Below are positions 14,676 through 22,407 of a stretch of 56,324 nucleotides of DNA, one piece after another. The translations under genes and the position numbers were made by a program. How positions within the stretch are numbered: position 1 is the first letter of the stretch; every line of letters starts with the position of its first letter. This DNA is from Ruminococcus sp. (GTDB lineage: Bacteria; Bacillota; Clostridia; Oscillospirales; Acutalibacteraceae). Below the pieces are notes generated by a model. It was given only the letters and a program-made list of their open reading frames with translations. It searched no databases and was not told the origin of the DNA. The stretch lies in the NCBI GenBank assembly GCA_017384945.1, contig JAFNSO010000025.1:1-56324 (forward strand). Direction: 5' to 3'.

Positions 14676-15370
14676 TCCACCTCTTCGACGCCGAGCGGTC
14701 TGTCCTGATTTATGATCTCGCGGATTTTGCCGTTCTTTACGCGGATAACTGTGTCCGCCATTTTAGCTATACTCTGATTATGGGTTACAATCACAATCGT
14801 TTTTCCGTAATTTCTCGCCATTCCGAGAAGGAGCTTCAAGACTCTGACGCCCGTTTCCGAGTCGAGCGCGCCTGTCGGCTCGTCGCAAAGGAGAATCTTC
14901 GGATTCTTCGCGAGCGCTCTCGCAATCGAAATCCTCTGCTGCTCGCCGCCCGATAGCTCCGAGGGGAAATTGTGCAGATGGTCGCTCAGCCCTACCTCGG
15001 CTATCATCTGCTTTGCGTCGAGAGCGTCGGGAGCTATTTGCGAAACAAGCTCAACGTTCTCGTAAACGGTGAGGGTCGGAATAAGATTATAAAACTGAAA
15101 CACAAAGCCCACGGTCGCCGCGCGGTAATCGGCGAGCTCGTTGTCGGAAAGCGTGCTTATATCCCTGCCGTTCACGGTGATTGTGCCCTCTGTAGGGCTG
15201 TCGAGTCCGCCGAGCATATTCAGAAGCGTGCTTTTACCCGCGCCCGAGGGTCCGAGTATCACAACGAATTTTCCCTCGTCGAGATTAAAGCTGACGTCGT
15301 CGAGCGCTTTAAGCTCGTGCTCGCCGCTCTTGTATATTCTTGTTACGTTTTCAAATTTCACAATGGACAT
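14669..15370 (-). CDS. ABC transporter ATP-binding protein (MacB/LolD type)
   Basis: 233 residues with all ABC motifs: Walker A GPSGAGKST near 40-48, Q-loop FQFYNLIPTL, signature LSGGEQQR near 139, Walker B ILLCDEPTGALD near 160 and the H-loop VTHN near 195. It powers the FtsX-type permease encoded downstream with a 7-bp overlap. ATG 15370 follows GGGAGG. A perfect AGTTAG-N6-CTAACT box lies 17 bp before the start, so the pair probably belongs to the local iron regulon. The gene is separated from the feo operon by a terminator. Confidence 0.95.
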   Translation of the reverse strand: MSIVKFENVTRIYKSGEHELKALDDVSFNLDEGKFVVILGPSGAGKSTLLNMLGGLDSPTEGTITVNGRDISTLSDNELADYRAATVGFVFQFYNLIPTLTVYENVELVSQIAPDALDAKQMIAEVGLSDHLHNFPSELSGGEQQRISIARALAKNPKILLCDEPTGALDSETGVRVLKLLLGMARNYGKTIVIVTHNQSIAKMADTVIRVKNGKIREIINQDRPLGVEEVEW

Positions 15371-15387
15371 ATTTACCTCCCGAAAAC

Positions 15388-15405
15388 AGTTAGCTCAATC
15401 TAACT
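15388..15405. promoter_or_regulatory. DtxR-type box before the ABC transporter
   Basis: AGTTAG-CTCAAT-CTAACT: perfect 6-bp half-sites around a 6-bp spacer, the same pattern as at the feo promoter. It lies within the short leader/promoter interval between the feo terminator and the ATPase start. Confidence 0.7.
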
Positions 15406-15415
15406 TTTCCGATTA

Positions 15416-15440
15416 AACAAAAGCCTGATAAATCAGGCTC
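15416..15440 (-). terminator. Terminator of the feo operon
   Basis: On the minus strand AGCCTGAT-tt-ATCAGGCT (15439-15422) followed by TTTTGTTT. It lies 14 bp after the dtxR-like stop codon. Confidence 0.85.
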
Positions 15441-15453
15441 TTTGCTCTCGTTA

Positions 15454-15822
15454 TTACGAATACTTTTTAAGATGCTTCTTTATCGCGTTAAAGGTAGTAG
15501 AACTGATGACGTGCTCGATTTTGCAGGCGTCCTTCACGGCGTTTTCCTCGTCCACGCCGAGCCGCATAAACATCTCGCTGAGCACTGTGTGACGCTCGTA
15601 GGTGCGTTCGGCGACTTCTAAGCCCTCTTCAGTTAAAGAAATGCCGCCGTCACTGCCGACCTTGATGTAACCGCCGTCGCGCAAAATACCCATCGCCCGG
15701 CTGACGCTCGGTTTTGAGTAACCGAGCTCCGACGCGACGTCGATCGCCCGCACAAAACCCTTTTTCTGTCTGAGAACATAAATTGTTTCAAGATACATCT
15801 CGCCTGATTCCTTCAATACCAC
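15454..15822 (-). CDS. DtxR-family iron-dependent repressor (short form)
   Basis: 122 residues: a winged-helix domain (about 8-70, with recognition region ELGYSKPSVSRAMGIL) and a dimerisation/metal domain (about 70-120). Residues equivalent to the DtxR metal site are visible: M9, C100, E103 and H104 (CKIEH), plus H78. MntR-type proteins have Asp and Glu at the first two positions, so iron is favoured over manganese. The C-terminal SH3 domain of longer members is absent. As last gene of the feo operon it probably autoregulates through the GTTAG-N6-CTAAC boxes and controls the other genes bearing them. Confidence 0.9.
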   Translation of the reverse strand: MVLKESGEMYLETIYVLRQKKGFVRAIDVASELGYSKPSVSRAMGILRDGGYIKVGSDGGISLTEEGLEVAERTYERHTVLSEMFMRLGVDEENAVKDACKIEHVISSTTFNAIKKHLKKYS

Positions 15823-15921
15823 AGCGCTCGCCTCCGCATTGTTTTGGAAGCATTATATCATATTATCGCCCGATTGGCAAGGCGGAAGAAAACCGATTCT
15901 CCCGCCCTGTTAAAAGATTCA

Positions 15922-16101
15922 TTATTTTGGTTTATGGCATTTTCCCGACATAGCGCAGCTTTTGCAGCTCCCGCAGTTGCAGGACACGGATTTTCCCTGC
16001 ATTTTCTTTCGTACCATACTGAATATTACAGCGCCGACTATCAGGATAAGAACCGCGCAGATAATGATTGTACCGATATTATTTACGAGCCAATCAAGCA
16101 T
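15922..16101 (-). CDS. FeoB-associated cysteine-rich membrane protein
   Basis: A 59-residue protein too short for most gene finders. One membrane helix spans about residues 7-29; the C-terminus carries five cysteines in a CNCGSCKSCAMSGKC cluster, typical of the small Cys-rich partners of FeoB. It probably helps ferrous iron transfer or assembly of the Feo complex; details are unknown for the family. ATG 16101 lies 2 bp after the FeoB stop, so it is translationally linked, and dtxR follows after about 100 bp. Confidence 0.9.
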   Translation of the reverse strand: MLDWLVNNIGTIIICAVLILIVGAVIFSMVRKKMQGKSVSCNCGSCKSCAMSGKCHKPK

Positions 16102-16103
16102 TA

Positions 16104-18581
16104 TTACTTCACCTTAACCTTCTTTGTAAGCTTTGCGGCCTCCTTATACGGCTTGAACAGCATAAACAGCATTCCGGCTATGATAAGAACGGATACGATC
16201 AGACCGAAAACATTCAGGCTGCCCGTGAACGCGCCGCCGATTTGGTTGACGCAAAGAGCAATAGCATAGGCAAAGCCGCACTGATAGGCAATCGCGAAAG
16301 CAGTCCACTTGGCTGAGTTCATTTCCCTCTTGATTGCGCCCATAGCCGCGAAGCAGGGAGCGCAGAGCAAGTTGAACACGAGGAAGGAGAAGCCCGTAAC
16401 GCCTGTGAATACGCTCGCGAGCGTCGCCCAGACGGACATTTCTCCGCCGCCGTATAGCACGCCCATTGTGCCGACGATGTTTTCCTTCGCGATAAGACCC
16501 GTGATCGACGCAACAGCCGCCTGCCAGTTGCCCCAGCCGAGAGGAGAGAAAATCCAGCCGATAGCGTTGCCCACAGCGGCAAGCAGGCTCTTTGAGATTT
16601 CTTCCTCGCCGAGCATAGTAAATCCGCCGTCAACAAATCCAAAGCGGCTCAAGAACCAAAGCACGATTGTCGAAAGCAGGATGATCGTACCTGCCTTTTT
16701 GATAAACGACCAGCCGCGCTCCCACATAGAGCGGAGCACGTTGCCGAGCGTCGGCATATGGTAAGCGGGAAGCTCCATAACGAAGGGAGCAGGCTCACCC
16801 GAGAACATTCTTGTCTTTTTGAGCATAATACCCGAAATGATGATCGCGGCCATACCGATGAAGTAGGCTCCTGTGCTGACCCACGGCGAGCCGCCGAAGA
16901 TCGCGCCCGAAATCATAGCAATGAACGGAACCTTTGCTCCGCAGGGAATGAAGGTCGTCGTCATAATCGTCATACGCCGGTCTCGTTCATTCTCAATCGT
17001 TCGCGAAGCCATAATACCCGGGATTCCGCAGCCCGTACCGATCAGGATCGGGATGAAGGATTTACCCGAAAGACCGAAGCGGCGGAAAATCCTGTCGAGT
17101 ACAAAGGCGATACGCGCCATATATCCGCAAGCCTCAAGGAACGCGAGCAGCAGGAAGAGCACGAGCATCTGCGGTACAAAGCCGAGCACAGCGCCGACAC
17201 CGCCGATAATACCGTCGAGAATCAATCCCGACAGCCATTCGGGAGCGTTCGCGGCTTCGAGCCAGCCCTCAACGACAGCGGGAATACTCGGAACCCAGAT
17301 TCCGAACTCAGCGGGGTCATCAGCCCTGCCGCCGTACTTTTCAAAGACCTCGGCGGCTGACTTTACGTCCTCGCCCGAAACGGTCTCCTCGCTTATCTCA
17401 AGCGTTTCCTCGTCCTCTGCCTCGTATGTAAACTCGTCGCTGTCCTTTACGCTTGAAGAAAGCTTCTTAACCGCCTTGACAGCCGTATCTGAGTTGTATT
17501 CCTCGCTCTCAAAGTCGAGCGCCTCGGAAAGCTCCTTGTTGTCGGTACCATCCGCGACACCTGTGAGAACGCCGACCGCCTCAGAATACTCGTCGTACTC
17601 CGCGTCGCCTATTCCGACGAGGTGGAAGCCGTCGCCGAACAGTCCGTCGTTAGCCCAGTCGGTCGCGGACTGTCCTACGCTGACCATTGCGATGTAGTAC
17701 ACGAGGAACATAACGATTACAAAAATCGGAAGTCCGAGCCAGCGGTTGGTCACGACCTTGTCGATTTTGTCCGAGGTTGAAAGCTGACCCTTCTGCCTGT
17801 TCTTATAAACGCCGTCTATGATTTTTCCGATATAAACGTAACGCTCGTTCGTGATGATACTCTCCGCATCGTCATCGTACTCCTCTTCGACGGCTTTGAT
17901 ATCATTTTCAACGTGCTTTAATGTCGATTCACTTATGCCGAGTTTTTCAATAACCTTGTCATCGCGCTCAAAGATCTTGACCGCGTACCAACGCTGCTGC
18001 TCCTCGGGCATATCGTGGACGCAGGCTTCCTCGATATGAGCGATAGCGTGCTCGACAGAACCCTCAAAGGGGTGCTTCGGAACGGGCTTTTTCTCCTCAG
18101 CGGCTTTTACGGCGGCTTCGGCAGCCTCGGCTATTCCGTTTCCCTTCAGGGCTGAGATTCTTACAACGGTACAGCCCAAGGCTCGGGAAAGCTCTGCGGT
18201 GTTGATTTTTACGCCTGTCTTTTCGACAACGTCCATCATATTGATTGCGACAACTACGGGGATTCCGAGCTCGCACAGCTGCGTGGTGAGATACAGGTTT
18301 CTTTCAAGGTTGGTTCCGTCAACGATATTCAGTATCGCGTCGGGGCGCTCTTCAATCAGGTAGTTTCTCGCGACAACCTCTTCCATAGTATAAGGGGAAA
18401 GCGAATAGATACCGGGAAGGTCGGTGATTGTGACGTCGCTGTGCTTTTTCAGCTTTCCTTCCTTTTTCTCGACCGTAACGCCCGGCCAGTTGCCGACGAA
18501 CTGATTGGCTCCCGTCAGCGCGTTGAACAGGGTTGTTTTGCCGCTGTTCGGGTTGCCCGCAAGGGCAATCTTAATACTCAT
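16104..18581 (-). CDS. feoB: Ferrous iron transporter FeoB
   Basis: 825 residues. The N-terminal G protein has G1 GNPNSGKTTLFNALTG (8-23), G3 DLPGIYSLSPYT near 55, G4 NMMD near 115, then a helical regulatory domain (about 165-270). The membrane part starts near 287; the Gate motifs are seen around GFVPQMLVLF...CGYMARIAFVLDR and TGCGIPGIMASR. Between the first membrane helix and the next lies an unusual acidic insertion of about 130 residues (about 305-440), predicted to be outside the membrane, not normal for FeoB of about 700 residues. It moves Fe(II) into the cell. It follows two feoA genes, with its own upstream operator-like site. Confidence 0.96.
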   Translation of the reverse strand: MSIKIALAGNPNSGKTTLFNALTGANQFVGNWPGVTVEKKEGKLKKHSDVTITDLPGIYSLSPYTMEEVVARNYLIEERPDAILNIVDGTNLERNLYLTTQLCELGIPVVVAINMMDVVEKTGVKINTAELSRALGCTVVRISALKGNGIAEAAEAAVKAAEEKKPVPKHPFEGSVEHAIAHIEEACVHDMPEEQQRWYAVKIFERDDKVIEKLGISESTLKHVENDIKAVEEEYDDDAESIITNERYVYIGKIIDGVYKNRQKGQLSTSDKIDKVVTNRWLGLPIFVIVMFLVYYIAMVSVGQSATDWANDGLFGDGFHLVGIGDAEYDEYSEAVGVLTGVADGTDNKELSEALDFESEEYNSDTAVKAVKKLSSSVKDSDEFTYEAEDEETLEISEETVSGEDVKSAAEVFEKYGGRADDPAEFGIWVPSIPAVVEGWLEAANAPEWLSGLILDGIIGGVGAVLGFVPQMLVLFLLLAFLEACGYMARIAFVLDRIFRRFGLSGKSFIPILIGTGCGIPGIMASRTIENERDRRMTIMTTTFIPCGAKVPFIAMISGAIFGGSPWVSTGAYFIGMAAIIISGIMLKKTRMFSGEPAPFVMELPAYHMPTLGNVLRSMWERGWSFIKKAGTIILLSTIVLWFLSRFGFVDGGFTMLGEEEISKSLLAAVGNAIGWIFSPLGWGNWQAAVASITGLIAKENIVGTMGVLYGGGEMSVWATLASVFTGVTGFSFLVFNLLCAPCFAAMGAIKREMNSAKWTAFAIAYQCGFAYAIALCVNQIGGAFTGSLNVFGLIVSVLIIAGMLFMLFKPYKEAAKLTKKVKVK

Positions 18582-18605
18582 AATTTTTCCTCATTTCATA
18601 AATAA

Positions 18606-18625
18606 TAGTTAGCATTAGGTAACTA
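18606..18625. promoter_or_regulatory. DtxR-type box between feoA and feoB
   Basis: AGTTAG-CATTAG-GTAACT (18607-18624), one mismatch from the perfect pattern, 25 bp before the FeoB start. It may allow separate iron control of feoB. Confidence 0.55.
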
Positions 18626-18639
18626 AGCGGCGTAAAAAA

Positions 18640-18861
18640 TCACTCCACCTCAACCATCTCGGCGTCCGCCTTGCGGATCGAAAGCTGATAGCCGCGAACG
18701 GTGACCTCCATCGGATCGCCCAAGGGAGCGACCTTCTGCACCTTGATCTCAACGCCCTTGGTGATACCCATATCCATAATGCGGCGCTTTACCGCGCCCT
18801 CACCGCGGAGCTTTTTGACCTTGCAGGTACTGCCGACGGCAACCTCTCTGAGACTTTTCAT
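18640..18861 (-). CDS. feoA: FeoA family protein (second copy)
   Basis: 73 residues with the SH3-like FeoA fold: GSTCKVKKLRGEGAVKRRIMDMGITKGVEIKVQKVAPLGDPMEVTVRGYQLSIRKADAEMVEVE shows the family-typical RRIMDMG and GDPMEV regions. FeoA binds the cytosolic part of FeoB and modulates iron transport. It follows the first feoA after 13 bp and precedes feoB by about 58 bp, where a DtxR-type box is found. GGAGG precedes ATG 18861. Confidence 0.92.
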   Translation of the reverse strand: MKSLREVAVGSTCKVKKLRGEGAVKRRIMDMGITKGVEIKVQKVAPLGDPMEVTVRGYQLSIRKADAEMVEVE

Positions 18862-18874
18862 AAATTAACCTCCT

Positions 18875-19084
18875 TCAAATAAATATCTTCTGCGCCATTT
18901 CCCTGCTTACGGCAATACGCGCGTTTTTAACATTTACAATCAGGTTGCCTCCCATAGAGCTGACAACCGTAACCACAGCGCCCGACACAAAACCGAGGTT
19001 TTGCAGGTGCGCCCTAACGTCGGCGTTCCCGCCGATTCTTTTGATAATGTTTTCTTCGCCTATAGCGGCAAGAGTAAGCGGCAT
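18875..19084 (-). CDS. feoA: FeoA family protein (first copy)
   Basis: 69 residues of the FeoA SH3-like type (LTLAAIGEENIIKRIGGNADVRAHLQNLGFVSGAVVTVVSS), ending with the RIAVSREMAQKIFI strand typical of the family. It opens the feo operon. Its sequence differs clearly from the next copy; it lacks the GDP-x-E motif found in most FeoA, so the two paralogues may have split roles. AAAGGAG lies before ATG 19084, and the promoter with two DtxR-type boxes is directly upstream. Confidence 0.88.
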   Translation of the reverse strand: MPLTLAAIGEENIIKRIGGNADVRAHLQNLGFVSGAVVTVVSSMGGNLIVNVKNARIAVSREMAQKIFI

Positions 19085-19103
19085 AAAGATACTCCTTTTC
19101 CGA

Positions 19104-19129
19104 TGTCAATTAGCATATGCTAACTGACA
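19104..19129. promoter_or_regulatory. DtxR-type box in the feo leader
   Basis: TGTCA-A-TTAGCATATGCTAA-C-TGACA is a 26-bp near-perfect palindrome with a TTAG-N6-CTAA core. It lies between the transcription start and the first feoA. Confidence 0.65.
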
Positions 19130-19145
19130 TATAAAAAATAATAGC

Positions 19146-19163
19146 GGTTAGATTTCGCTAACT
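19146..19163. promoter_or_regulatory. DtxR-type box at the feo transcription start
   Basis: GTTAG-ATTTCG-CTAAC (19147-19162) begins 4 bp downstream of the feo -10 element and so covers the predicted start of transcription, an ideal repressor position. Confidence 0.75.
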
Positions 19164-19166
19164 GTT

Positions 19167-19195
19167 ATTATATATTACTTAACACGCTTTGTCAA
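19167..19195 (-). promoter_or_regulatory. Consensus promoter of the feo operon
   Basis: On the minus strand TTGACA (19195-19190), 17 bp, TATAAT (19172-19167): perfect hexamers and spacing. Strong promoter with an overlapping operator. Confidence 0.9.
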
Positions 19196-19240
19196 GGGTT
19201 TATCGCGAAAAATCGCAAAATATCGAAATAAAGAAAGCTG

Positions 19241-19269
19241 TTTACTTTCGGTATAAAAGGTGTTAGAAT
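19241..19269 (+). promoter_or_regulatory. Promoter of the hydrolase pair
   Basis: TTTACT (19241-19246), 17 bp, TAGAAT (19264-19269). It places the transcript start near 19276, which rules out the upstream in-frame GTG at 19260 and supports ATG 19302. Confidence 0.65.
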
Positions 19270-19301
19270 CTAATAAAAGCAATAAGGACAGGAAAAATAT
19301 A

Positions 19302-20627
19302 ATGAAAACTCTGTTTCGGATTATCGACGGCTTGATCATAGCGGCGACAGCGTGCTTATGCGGCGGGATAATTTTATTTCCTCCGCTGTTGTTTTACATT
19401 CCGCTGTTTATAATTCTGTTTTTGCTCATCAACATAGTCCCATCGCCTCCCGATTTCAGCCTGAAAAGAGCCCGACTGAGGGTTTGCGCGGAGGGCGCAG
19501 ACTTGCTGTGCTCGTTTTTGTTCGCGTCGGCGATCGTCCTCGGGCTTCATATAACCTCTGCTTTTTACGTAAAAGACTATCTCCCCCACTTTGTAATAAG
19601 CTGTGTTGTTGCCTTTTTAGTACTGTCGGCGGTTTTCTGGAACGGGATATTGAGGGTTTACTTCACCTCCGTTCAGCTCGGGCTCAAGTACAGGATAATC
19701 GGGATACTCTGCGGACTTATCCCCATAGCCAACATAATCGCGCTGATTAAAATTATAACCGTGTGTCTGTGTGAGGTCGAGTTCGAGAACCGAAAAATCC
19801 TGCTTAATCAATCACGCAAAAACGACAGAATATGCAAAACAAAATACCCGATACTCCTCGTTCACGGAGTATTTTTCAGGGACAGCAGATTTCTCAACTA
19901 CTGGGGCAGGATCCCGAAGGAGCTCATAACGAACGGAGCCTCAGTCTACTACGGCGACCACCAGTCGGCTCTGTCTGTCGCGGACAGCGCGCAGGAGCTT
20001 TACAAGCGAATAAAGTATATCGCAGAGGATACGGGCTGTGAAAAGGTCAACATAATCGCTCACTCAAAGGGAGGACTCGACTGCCGATACGCTATAGCTC
20101 ACTTGGGAGCTGACAAATACATCGCCTCACTCACCACAATAAACACACCTCACAAGGGATGTCTGTTCGCGGACTACCTGCTTAAAAAGGTACCCGAGGG
20201 AGCGCAGAACACTATAGCGAACGCCTACAACTCCGCGCTAAAAAACCTCGGCGACGACAATCCCGATTTTCTCAGTGCCGTGAGGGATCTGACCGCAGAG
20301 AGCTGTAAACACCTCAACGAAACTACACCCGACAGCGAAGCCGTATTCTATCAAAGCGTCGGCTCAAGGCTCAACAGGGCAAGCAGCGGAAAATTTCCGC
20401 TCAATTTCACATATCATATCGCGAAGCATTTTGACGGAGAGAACGACGGACTTGTATCGGAGAAATCCTTTCCGTGGGGCGAAAAATTCACCTATCTCAA
20501 AGCAAAGGGCAGGCGCGGAATATCTCACGGAGATATGGTCGATTTAAACAGAGAGAATATAAAGGGCTTTGACGTAAGGGAGTTTTACGTTCAGCTCGTA
20601 AACGAATTAAGACAAAAGGGGTTTTAA
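19302..20627 (+). CDS. Membrane-anchored lipase-like alpha/beta hydrolase
   Basis: 441 residues. The N-terminal 150 residues hold four hydrophobic segments (about 8-45, 62-78, 87-108, 122-148). The hydrolase domain starts at YPILLVHGVFF near 180 and has the lipase nucleophile motif AHSKGG near 254-259; likely acid and base are in HFDGENDGLVSEKSFPWG and GRRGISHGDM near the end. It resembles triacylglycerol lipase/esterase families acting on lipid esters near the membrane. Start chosen at ATG 19302 from the promoter and AGGACAGGAAA upstream. Co-transcribed with the next hydrolase. Confidence 0.85.
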   Translation: MKTLFRIIDGLIIAATACLCGGIILFPPLLFYIPLFIILFLLINIVPSPPDFSLKRARLRVCAEGADLLCSFLFASAIVLGLHITSAFYVKDYLPHFVISCVVAFLVLSAVFWNGILRVYFTSVQLGLKYRIIGILCGLIPIANIIALIKIITVCLCEVEFENRKILLNQSRKNDRICKTKYPILLVHGVFFRDSRFLNYWGRIPKELITNGASVYYGDHQSALSVADSAQELYKRIKYIAEDTGCEKVNIIAHSKGGLDCRYAIAHLGADKYIASLTTINTPHKGCLFADYLLKKVPEGAQNTIANAYNSALKNLGDDNPDFLSAVRDLTAESCKHLNETTPDSEAVFYQSVGSRLNRASSGKFPLNFTYHIAKHFDGENDGLVSEKSFPWGEKFTYLKAKGRRGISHGDMVDLNRENIKGFDVREFYVQLVNELRQKGF

Positions 20628-20629
20628 CA

Positions 20630-21385
20630 ATGCAAAAATACTTTAATCTGAACAAAAACGGACTCTCACTTAACTGCAAGCTATACTATTCAAGTCCCGA
20701 AAGCATAAAGAAGGTCGTACTCTTCCTTCACGGCTTTACGGGAAACAAGGACAACCGAACCGCCGAGCAGTTTTTCAAAAAGCTCTCCGAGCGTGACGCC
20801 GAAACCGCTCTGCTGATTTACGACGCTCCCACTCACGGGGATGACAAAAGCCCGACTCTGACGGTCGAGAGTTGTATGGAGTACATAAAAGCCGCGCTTG
20901 AATACATAAACGAGGAGCTAAAGCCCGAGGAAATCTACGGAGGCGGCGTCAGCTTCGGCGGATACCAAACGCTGAGATACCTTGAGGAAAACGGCAATCC
21001 GTTCAAAAAAATCGCCCTCCGCTCCCCCGCTGTCGGAATGGACACTGTCCTTGCCGAGCGGATAATGAGCAAGGAGGAGCTGAACGCCTGCCGAAACGGA
21101 AAAACGGTTATCGTAAAGGGCTCGAGCACTCTTCCGATAACAAAAGAAACCGTAGCTTCCTTTGAGAACGCGGATATTTCCGACTTTGATTTCACCCCAT
21201 ACTCCGACAAAATATTCATCGTACACGGCGACGACGATACTCTGGTCGACTTTGCGTGGGTAAAAGCCTTCTGCGAGAAGAACAAAATCGAGTACAAAAC
21301 CGTTTCGGGCGCAGGTCATCATTTCGCCGAGCCCGAAAAGCTCGACAAATCGCTTACATTAATGGCTGAATTCTTTAAAAACTGA
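20630..21385 (+). CDS. Alpha/beta hydrolase
   Basis: 251 residues with the serine hydrolase fold: oxyanion region LFLHGFTGNKDN near 31-42, nucleophile elbow GVSFGGYQ near 107-114, acid residue in IVHGDDDTLVDF near 199-210 and the catalytic His in SGAGHHFAEP near 229. It is related to peptidase S9/esterase-like hydrolases; the substrate is unknown. It starts 2 bp after the preceding lipase-like gene, so the two are translated from one message and may act in succession on one class of ester. Confidence 0.87.
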   Translation: MQKYFNLNKNGLSLNCKLYYSSPESIKKVVLFLHGFTGNKDNRTAEQFFKKLSERDAETALLIYDAPTHGDDKSPTLTVESCMEYIKAALEYINEELKPEEIYGGGVSFGGYQTLRYLEENGNPFKKIALRSPAVGMDTVLAERIMSKEELNACRNGKTVIVKGSSTLPITKETVASFENADISDFDFTPYSDKIFIVHGDDDTLVDFAWVKAFCEKNKIEYKTVSGAGHHFAEPEKLDKSLTLMAEFFKN

Positions 21386-21398
21386 AAATATAACAAAG

Positions 21399-21430
21399 AA
21401 ATTCATCATATAGTTTTGTATGATGAATTT
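21399..21430 (+). promoter_or_regulatory. Hairpin enclosing the start codon of the Na/Pi transporter gene
   Basis: AAATTCATCATA (21399-21410) and TATGATGAATTT (21419-21430) form a perfect 12-bp stem with an 8-nt loop, followed by TCTTTATTTTG. The ATG-ATG start (21420-21425) lies in the 3' arm. It may be a terminator of the hydrolase pair, a translational lock, or both; no ribosome binding site is visible. Confidence 0.6.
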
Positions 21431-22334
21431 TCTTTATTTTGCGGGAGGACTTGGCTTCTTCCTGTTCGGAATGAGCGTTATGGAATCGGGACTCAAGGGT
21501 CTCGGCAAAGGAAGAGTAATTCCCTGCAAGGCGTACTCTGGCACTCTCAGGGGGATCTTGTTCGGCTGTATTCTTACAGCCATTACGCAGAGCTCGTCGT
21601 CGGTGACTGTCACACTCATAAGTCTGGTTGAAACCGGCGCTGTCAGACTAAGCGACACGATCGGGATAATAATAGGCGCTAATATCGGGACATCTTCAAC
21701 AGCGTGGATAATCTCCCTGTGCGGAGGAAATTTGAGCATAGCCGTCCTCTACCCTGCTTTCATACTGGCGGGCAGCCTGATTATAGTTCTTTTAAAGAAA
21801 GATAAGCTCGGATACATACTTTCGGGCTTCGCGCTTATTCTGGCGGGAATGGAGGATATGAGCACGGCAGTGACCCCGTTGTTTTCGCAAAACGGCTTTG
21901 AAAACTTCACAAGTCCGAATTCAGCCTTTCTCGGCGGGCTGTTAATAACCGCGGTAATACAGAGTTCGTCCGCCTCAGTCGGAATATTGCAGGCGCTAAG
22001 CGTATCGGGCGGAATAACGCTGGGGCTCGCCGCGCCGATAATCATAGGTCAGAATATCGGTACCTGCGTGACCGCTCTGCTCGCCTGTCTCACAAAAAGC
22101 AGGAGAGCCCGCGGAGTCTTTTTGATACACCTTCTCTTCAACATATGGGGAGCGGTGATTTGCGGAGGATTATTATTCCTATTCGGAAATATTATCCCGC
22201 TCGATAAGCCCGCAAGCCCTATAGACATAGCTCTCTTTCATACAGCTTTTAATACAATAAGCTTTCTGACCGCTGTAATACCGATTTCTTTGTGCAAATC
22301 ACACAAAGTGTCCGCTCAAAAATTGGGATATTAA
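21420..22334 (+). CDS. Na/phosphate cotransporter family protein (short, no PhoU domain)
   Basis: 304 residues, about eight membrane segments. Two inverted repeats each carry the family QSSS motif: ITQSSSSVT near 55-63 and IQSSSASVG near 181-189, with GANIGTS and GQNIGTC following them. Family members take up phosphate with sodium. Full-length relatives have a C-terminal PhoU-like domain of about 200 residues, absent here. Start ATG 21420 fits the conserved FAGGLGFFLFGM beginning, but lies inside a hairpin and lacks a clear ribosome binding site. Confidence 0.88.
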   Translation: MMNFLYFAGGLGFFLFGMSVMESGLKGLGKGRVIPCKAYSGTLRGILFGCILTAITQSSSSVTVTLISLVETGAVRLSDTIGIIIGANIGTSSTAWIISLCGGNLSIAVLYPAFILAGSLIIVLLKKDKLGYILSGFALILAGMEDMSTAVTPLFSQNGFENFTSPNSAFLGGLLITAVIQSSSASVGILQALSVSGGITLGLAAPIIIGQNIGTCVTALLACLTKSRRARGVFLIHLLFNIWGAVICGGLLFLFGNIIPLDKPASPIDIALFHTAFNTISFLTAVIPISLCKSHKVSAQKLGY

Positions 22335-22338
22335 GACA

Positions 22339-22367
22339 ATGACAAAAGCGCTTTAATATGTTAAAAT
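22339..22367 (+). promoter_or_regulatory. Promoter of the repeat-bearing secreted protein
   Basis: ATGACA (22339-22344), 17 bp, TAAAAT (22362-22367) with an upstream TG (TGTTAAAAT), the same extended -10 form seen for the hydrogenase and yicC operons. Confidence 0.6.
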
Positions 22368-22407
22368 AAAATTGGTAATATATTTTGCCAAAGAAAGGAG
22401 AACTTTT

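Noticed and set aside
19260-19301. Longer lipase reading frame from GTG 19260
   Set aside because: It begins inside the promoter; the -10 is at 19264-19269, so the codons would not be transcribed.
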